A stretch of 64,000 nucleotides of DNA. Origin: GCA-002704185 sp902588515. Its GTDB lineage: Bacteria > Pseudomonadota > Alphaproteobacteria > Pelagibacterales > Pelagibacteraceae. This document shows, piece after piece, positions 61,064 to 64,000 of this stretch. The notes beneath the pieces were generated by a model that was not told where the DNA came from, searched no databases, and was given only the letters and a program-made list of their open reading frames with translations. How positions within the stretch are numbered: position 1 is the first letter of the stretch; every line of letters starts with the position of its first letter. Location of the stretch: contig CACIPP010000002.1 in the NCBI GenBank assembly GCA_902588515.1, positions 62,001-126,000 of the forward strand. The letters are read 5' to 3'. The position numbers were made by a program, and so were the translations under genes.

Positions 61064-62278
61064 ATGAGCATTATAATAATGAAATTTGGTGGTACGTCAG
61101 TTGGAAATATTGACCGTATTAAAAATGTAGCGAAAATAGTAAAAAAAAACGTTGATGAAGGCAATTCTATTGTAGTTGTAGTTTCAGCGATGGCCGGTAT
61201 AACAAATGAATTACAAAAAAAGGCTGAAAATATTTCCAAAAACTTTAATGAAGAAGATTACGATTTATTGTTATCTTCGGGTGAACAGGTATCCACAGCT
61301 CTCCTGTCAGGCGCTTTAAATGATATTAAAATTAAAGCTAAAACATTAATGAGTTGGCAAATACCAATTGTAACAGAAGGCAAACACACTAATAGCAGAA
61401 TTATATCTGTGAATACAGATATTATTAAGAAAATCTTAAATCAAAACTTTGTAGTTGTTATACCTGGATTTCAAGGTATCAACGAACAATTAAGAATTAA
61501 TACTTTAGGCAGAGGTGGATCGGATGCTTCAGCTGTAGCATTAGCAAAATGTCTAAATGCTGATAGATGTGAAATATTTACTGATGTTGATGGAGTATTT
61601 ACTACAAACCCTCAAGTAAATTCTAAAGCAAAAAAAATAGATAAAATTTCTTATGATGAAATGTTAGAGATGTCCTCCTTGGGAGCAAAAGTTATGCAAA
61701 GTTCTTCTGTTCAATCTGCGATGCTTAATAATATTGAGGTTTATGTAAAATCAAGTTTTAAAGAGACCGATGGAACATCAATAATTAACCATAATAAAAT
61801 TTCATACGATAAGGTTATAACCGGAGTTGCTTTTACAAAAGACGATGCAAAAATAACTTTACAGGGAGTAAAAGATAAACCAGGTGTAGCATCCAGCATA
61901 TTTAAACCATTATATGAAAACAATATTGTTGTTGATATGATAGTACAAAATATATCTGCAGATAAATTGAAAACTGATATTACTTTTACGGTTAAAAGAA
62001 GAGATTTTGAAAGAACAAATTCAATTATGAAAAATCTAATTAAAAATTTAGATTATGAAAAAATTATATCTAATGATAAGGTCTCAAAAGTATCAGTAAT
62101 AGGAGCGGGAATGATTACTTATCCTGGAGTTGCTTATAAAATGTTTGATTCACTTTATAAAGAGAATATAAATATTTTAGCAATCACAACTTCTGAAATT
62201 AAAATTTCAGTATTGATTGATGAAAATAATGTAGACAATGCTGTAAAAAAATTGCATTCAGTCTTTGATTTAGATTGA
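61064..62278 (+). CDS. lysC: Aspartate kinase
   Basis: A 404-residue kinase opening the aspartate pathway to lysine, threonine and methionine. IIMKFGGTSVGNIDRIKNVA at the start, SSGEQVSTALLSGALN near 70-85, GRGGSDASAVALAKCLNADRCEIFTDVDGVFTTNP (about 149-183) and two C-terminal ACT domains (about 262-395) for feedback control. The ATPs motif KFGGTSV is intact. Its stop is two bases before the ispG ATG. Confidence 0.94.
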   Translation: MSIIIMKFGGTSVGNIDRIKNVAKIVKKNVDEGNSIVVVVSAMAGITNELQKKAENISKNFNEEDYDLLLSSGEQVSTALLSGALNDIKIKAKTLMSWQIPIVTEGKHTNSRIISVNTDIIKKILNQNFVVVIPGFQGINEQLRINTLGRGGSDASAVALAKCLNADRCEIFTDVDGVFTTNPQVNSKAKKIDKISYDEMLEMSSLGAKVMQSSSVQSAMLNNIEVYVKSSFKETDGTSIINHNKISYDKVITGVAFTKDDAKITLQGVKDKPGVASSIFKPLYENNIVVDMIVQNISADKLKTDITFTVKRRDFERTNSIMKNLIKNLDYEKIISNDKVSKVSVIGAGMITYPGVAYKMFDSLYKENINILAITTSEIKISVLIDENNVDNAVKKLHSVFDLD

Positions 62279-62280
62279 TT

Positions 62281-63381
62281 ATGGATAATATTCGACCATT
62301 TAGAAACATTAAAAGAAGAAAATCAAAAACTATTTATGTTGGAAAAGTAGCTATAGGTGGTGACAATCCTATATCTGTTCAGTCAATGACAAATACTCTT
62401 ACGACAGATGTAAAGGGTACTATTACTCAGATTTCAGAACTAGCTGAAGCAGGAGCAGATATAGTAAGAGTATCTTGTCCAGATAAAGACTCCACTTTGG
62501 CTCTTAAGGAAATCGTTAAACATTCGAGTGTTCCAATAATCGCCGATATTCATTTTCATTATGAGAGAGCAATTGAAGCAGCAAAATCTGGGGCTTCGTG
62601 TTTAAGAATAAATCCAGGTAATATTGGATCGATTACTAGAGTTAGAGAAGTTATCAAAGCAGCGAATGATTATAATTGTTCCATTAGGATTGGTGTCAAT
62701 GGAGGATCATTGGAGAAAGATATTTTAGAAAAATATAAAGAACCCTGCCCAGAAGCTTTAGTAGAAAGTGCTTTAAAAAATATAAAAATCTTGGAAGATA
62801 ATAATTTTTTTAATTTCAAAATTAGCGTTAAAGCATCCGACATTTTTTTAGCAGTTAACTCTTATAGAAAACTAGCTGAGTCATGTAACTATCCTTTGCA
62901 TTTAGGAATTACTGAAGCTGGCGGTTATTTCCCAGGTACCGTTAAATCTTCAATTGGCTTAGGTTTGCTTTTAATGGAGGGGATTGGAGATACAATAAGA
63001 GTTTCTTTATCAGCAAATCCAGTCGAGGAAGTTAAAGCAGGTTTAGAGATACTAAAAAGTTTAAATTTAAAAAACAGAGGAGTAAAAATTATTTCGTGCC
63101 CATCATGTGCAAGACAAGCATTTGAAGTTATAAAAACAGTAGAAATTTTAGAACAAAGATTATCTCATATTAAAGAGTCATTAACTTTATCAATAATAGG
63201 TTGCGTGGTTAATGGACCAGGAGAAGCTTCCCAAACTGATATTGGCCTAACTGGAGGAGGCAAGGGCAATAATATGGTTTATTTATCCGGCCTACAAAAT
63301 CACAAAGTCCCTTCTGAAAATATTATCGATCATATCGTTGAGTTAGTAGAAAAAAAAGCGGAAGAATTAAGAAATTCATAA
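62281..63381 (+). CDS. ispG: 4-hydroxy-3-methylbut-2-en-1-yl diphosphate synthase
   Basis: A 366-residue iron-sulfur enzyme of the non-mevalonate isoprenoid pathway. VGGDNPISVQSMTNTLTTD (about 26-44), ADIHFHYERAIEAA, CLRINPGNIG and the C-terminal SCPSCARQAFEV plus IIGCVVNGPGEASQTDIGLTGG, which give the three 4Fe-4S cysteines, are present. I chose ATG at 62281 over TTG at 62275 inside the lysC stop. prfA follows after two bases. Confidence 0.95.
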   Translation: MDNIRPFRNIKRRKSKTIYVGKVAIGGDNPISVQSMTNTLTTDVKGTITQISELAEAGADIVRVSCPDKDSTLALKEIVKHSSVPIIADIHFHYERAIEAAKSGASCLRINPGNIGSITRVREVIKAANDYNCSIRIGVNGGSLEKDILEKYKEPCPEALVESALKNIKILEDNNFFNFKISVKASDIFLAVNSYRKLAESCNYPLHLGITEAGGYFPGTVKSSIGLGLLLMEGIGDTIRVSLSANPVEEVKAGLEILKSLNLKNRGVKIISCPSCARQAFEVIKTVEILEQRLSHIKESLTLSIIGCVVNGPGEASQTDIGLTGGGKGNNMVYLSGLQNHKVPSENIIDHIVELVEKKAEELRNS

Positions 63382-63383
63382 AT

Positions 63384-64000
63384 ATGATTCCGTTAGAGAA
63401 AGTAAACAGTATTATTTTAAGATATGACGAACTTGAAAAACTCTTATCAAAAACAAATATCGATAAAAAAGAATTTGTAAAAAACTCCAAGGAGTATTCA
63501 TCAATAGGATCAATAATAAAAGAAGCTAAAGAGTACCAAAAAATTTTAAAAGATAAAGATGAACTAAGATTAATCTTAAATGATCAAAAATCAGATAAAG
63601 ATTTGAAAATGATGGCTGAAAGTGAACTTAACGAGGCAAAAAAAAAGGAGCTCATTTTAGAAAAGAAAATTAAATATTTTATGTTACCAAAGGATGAAGC
63701 AGATGAAAAAAATGCCATTATTGAAATCCGAGCTGGAACTGGAGGGCTAGAGGCATCATTATTTGCATCTGATTTATTTTCTATGTACCAGAAGGTATCA
63801 TCAAAAAATAATTGGAAAATAGAAATATTAAATACTTCCCAGAGTGATGCAGGCGGATTTAAAGAGATCATTTTTCTGGTAAACGGTAAAAATGTTTTTT
63901 CAAAATTAAAATTTGAGTCTGGTGTTCATAGAGTTCAAAGAGTCCCAGATACTGAGACACAAGGAAGAGTGCATACTTCGGCTGCGACTGTTGCCGTACT
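63384..64000 (+). CDS. prfA: Peptide chain release factor 1, N-terminal part
   Basis: About 205 residues are visible before the window ends. The N-terminal helical domain (1-100) leads to the conserved IIEIRAGTGGLEASLFASDLFSMYQKVSS, SDAGGFKEIIFLVNG and FESGVHRVQRVPDTETQGRVHTSAATVAV, with the GGLEA form where most RF1 have GGDEA. The GGQ catalytic loop would lie just downstream. RF1 recognises UAA and UAG stops. Confidence 0.93.
   Translation, partial: MIPLEKVNSIILRYDELEKLLSKTNIDKKEFVKNSKEYSSIGSIIKEAKEYQKILKDKDELRLILNDQKSDKDLKMMAESELNEAKKKELILEKKIKYFMLPKDEADEKNAIIEIRAGTGGLEASLFASDLFSMYQKVSSKNNWKIEILNTSQSDAGGFKEIIFLVNGKNVFSKLKFESGVHRVQRVPDTETQGRVHTSAATVAV

Overview
The window is a gene-dense, very AT-rich bacterial chromosome segment (roughly 30% G+C by eye) with almost no intergenic space, many 4-30 bp gene overlaps, no insertion sequences, no phage genes and no CRISPR array. 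The gene content points to an alphaproteobacterium of the Pelagibacterales (SAR11) type or a close streamlined relative: GcrA, a BolA-DnaJ-CobS-CobT cluster, class I lysyl-tRNA synthetase, TAXI-type TRAP transport, a PlcP-Agt lipid-remodelling pair and a SAM riboswitch leader on metY. The taxonomic call is an inference from content and composition; no rRNA is present.

Layout. 1-12.9 kb: metabolism and transport (partial histone-deacetylase-fold amidohydrolase, glycerate kinase, metY with a probable tandem SAM riboswitch, SDR, nadB, class IV aminotransferase, EamA exporter, TAXI TRAP transporter, class I aminotransferase), then a tRNA-Arg(ACG). 13-15.5 kb: DUF3047 protein, a diverged two-part glycosyltransferase-like protein, DoxX and a 30-residue membrane microprotein. 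15.5-33.4 kb: a phosphate island holding a lipid kinase, plcP, agt, olsA-like and olsB-like acyltransferases, phoR, an unknown secreted protein, pstSCAB, phoU, phoB, a SixA phosphatase, ppk1, ppx, a lysine-rich small protein, an AqpS-like channel and arsC. 33.4-64 kb: housekeeping genes (gcrA, ABC-2 permease, argD-argF, trkH, lysK, pyrD, tauE-like exporter, rpmB, queuosine-precursor transporter, cobT-cobS-dnaJ-like, bolA, corC-like, aroB-aroK, a 582-residue secreted orphan, glcB, accA, secA, argJ, DUF3833, DUF1178, ubiG, lysC, ispG and the start of prfA).

The most interesting region is the phosphate island. Four intergenic spots carry degenerate 7-9-mer direct repeats of the type TGTAACA at exactly 11-bp (or 2 x 11-bp) spacing, the geometry of PhoB boxes: between the lipid kinase and plcP, between olsB and phoR, in front of pstS, and in front of arsC-aqpS. 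Together these predict a regulon in which phosphate starvation induces high-affinity Pi uptake, replacement of phospholipids by glyco- and ornithine-type lipids, polyphosphate turnover and, because Pst also admits arsenate, arsenate reduction and arsenite release. The individual enzyme families and their roles in marine lipid renovation are established; the combined regulon including arsenate detoxification is inferred here.

Several small genes that simple ORF length filters would miss are reported: a 53-residue CxxC protein, the 30-residue protein translationally coupled to doxX, a 49-residue membrane protein before the 582-residue orphan, and a possible 13-residue peptide reading frame overlapping a perfect 14-bp hairpin.
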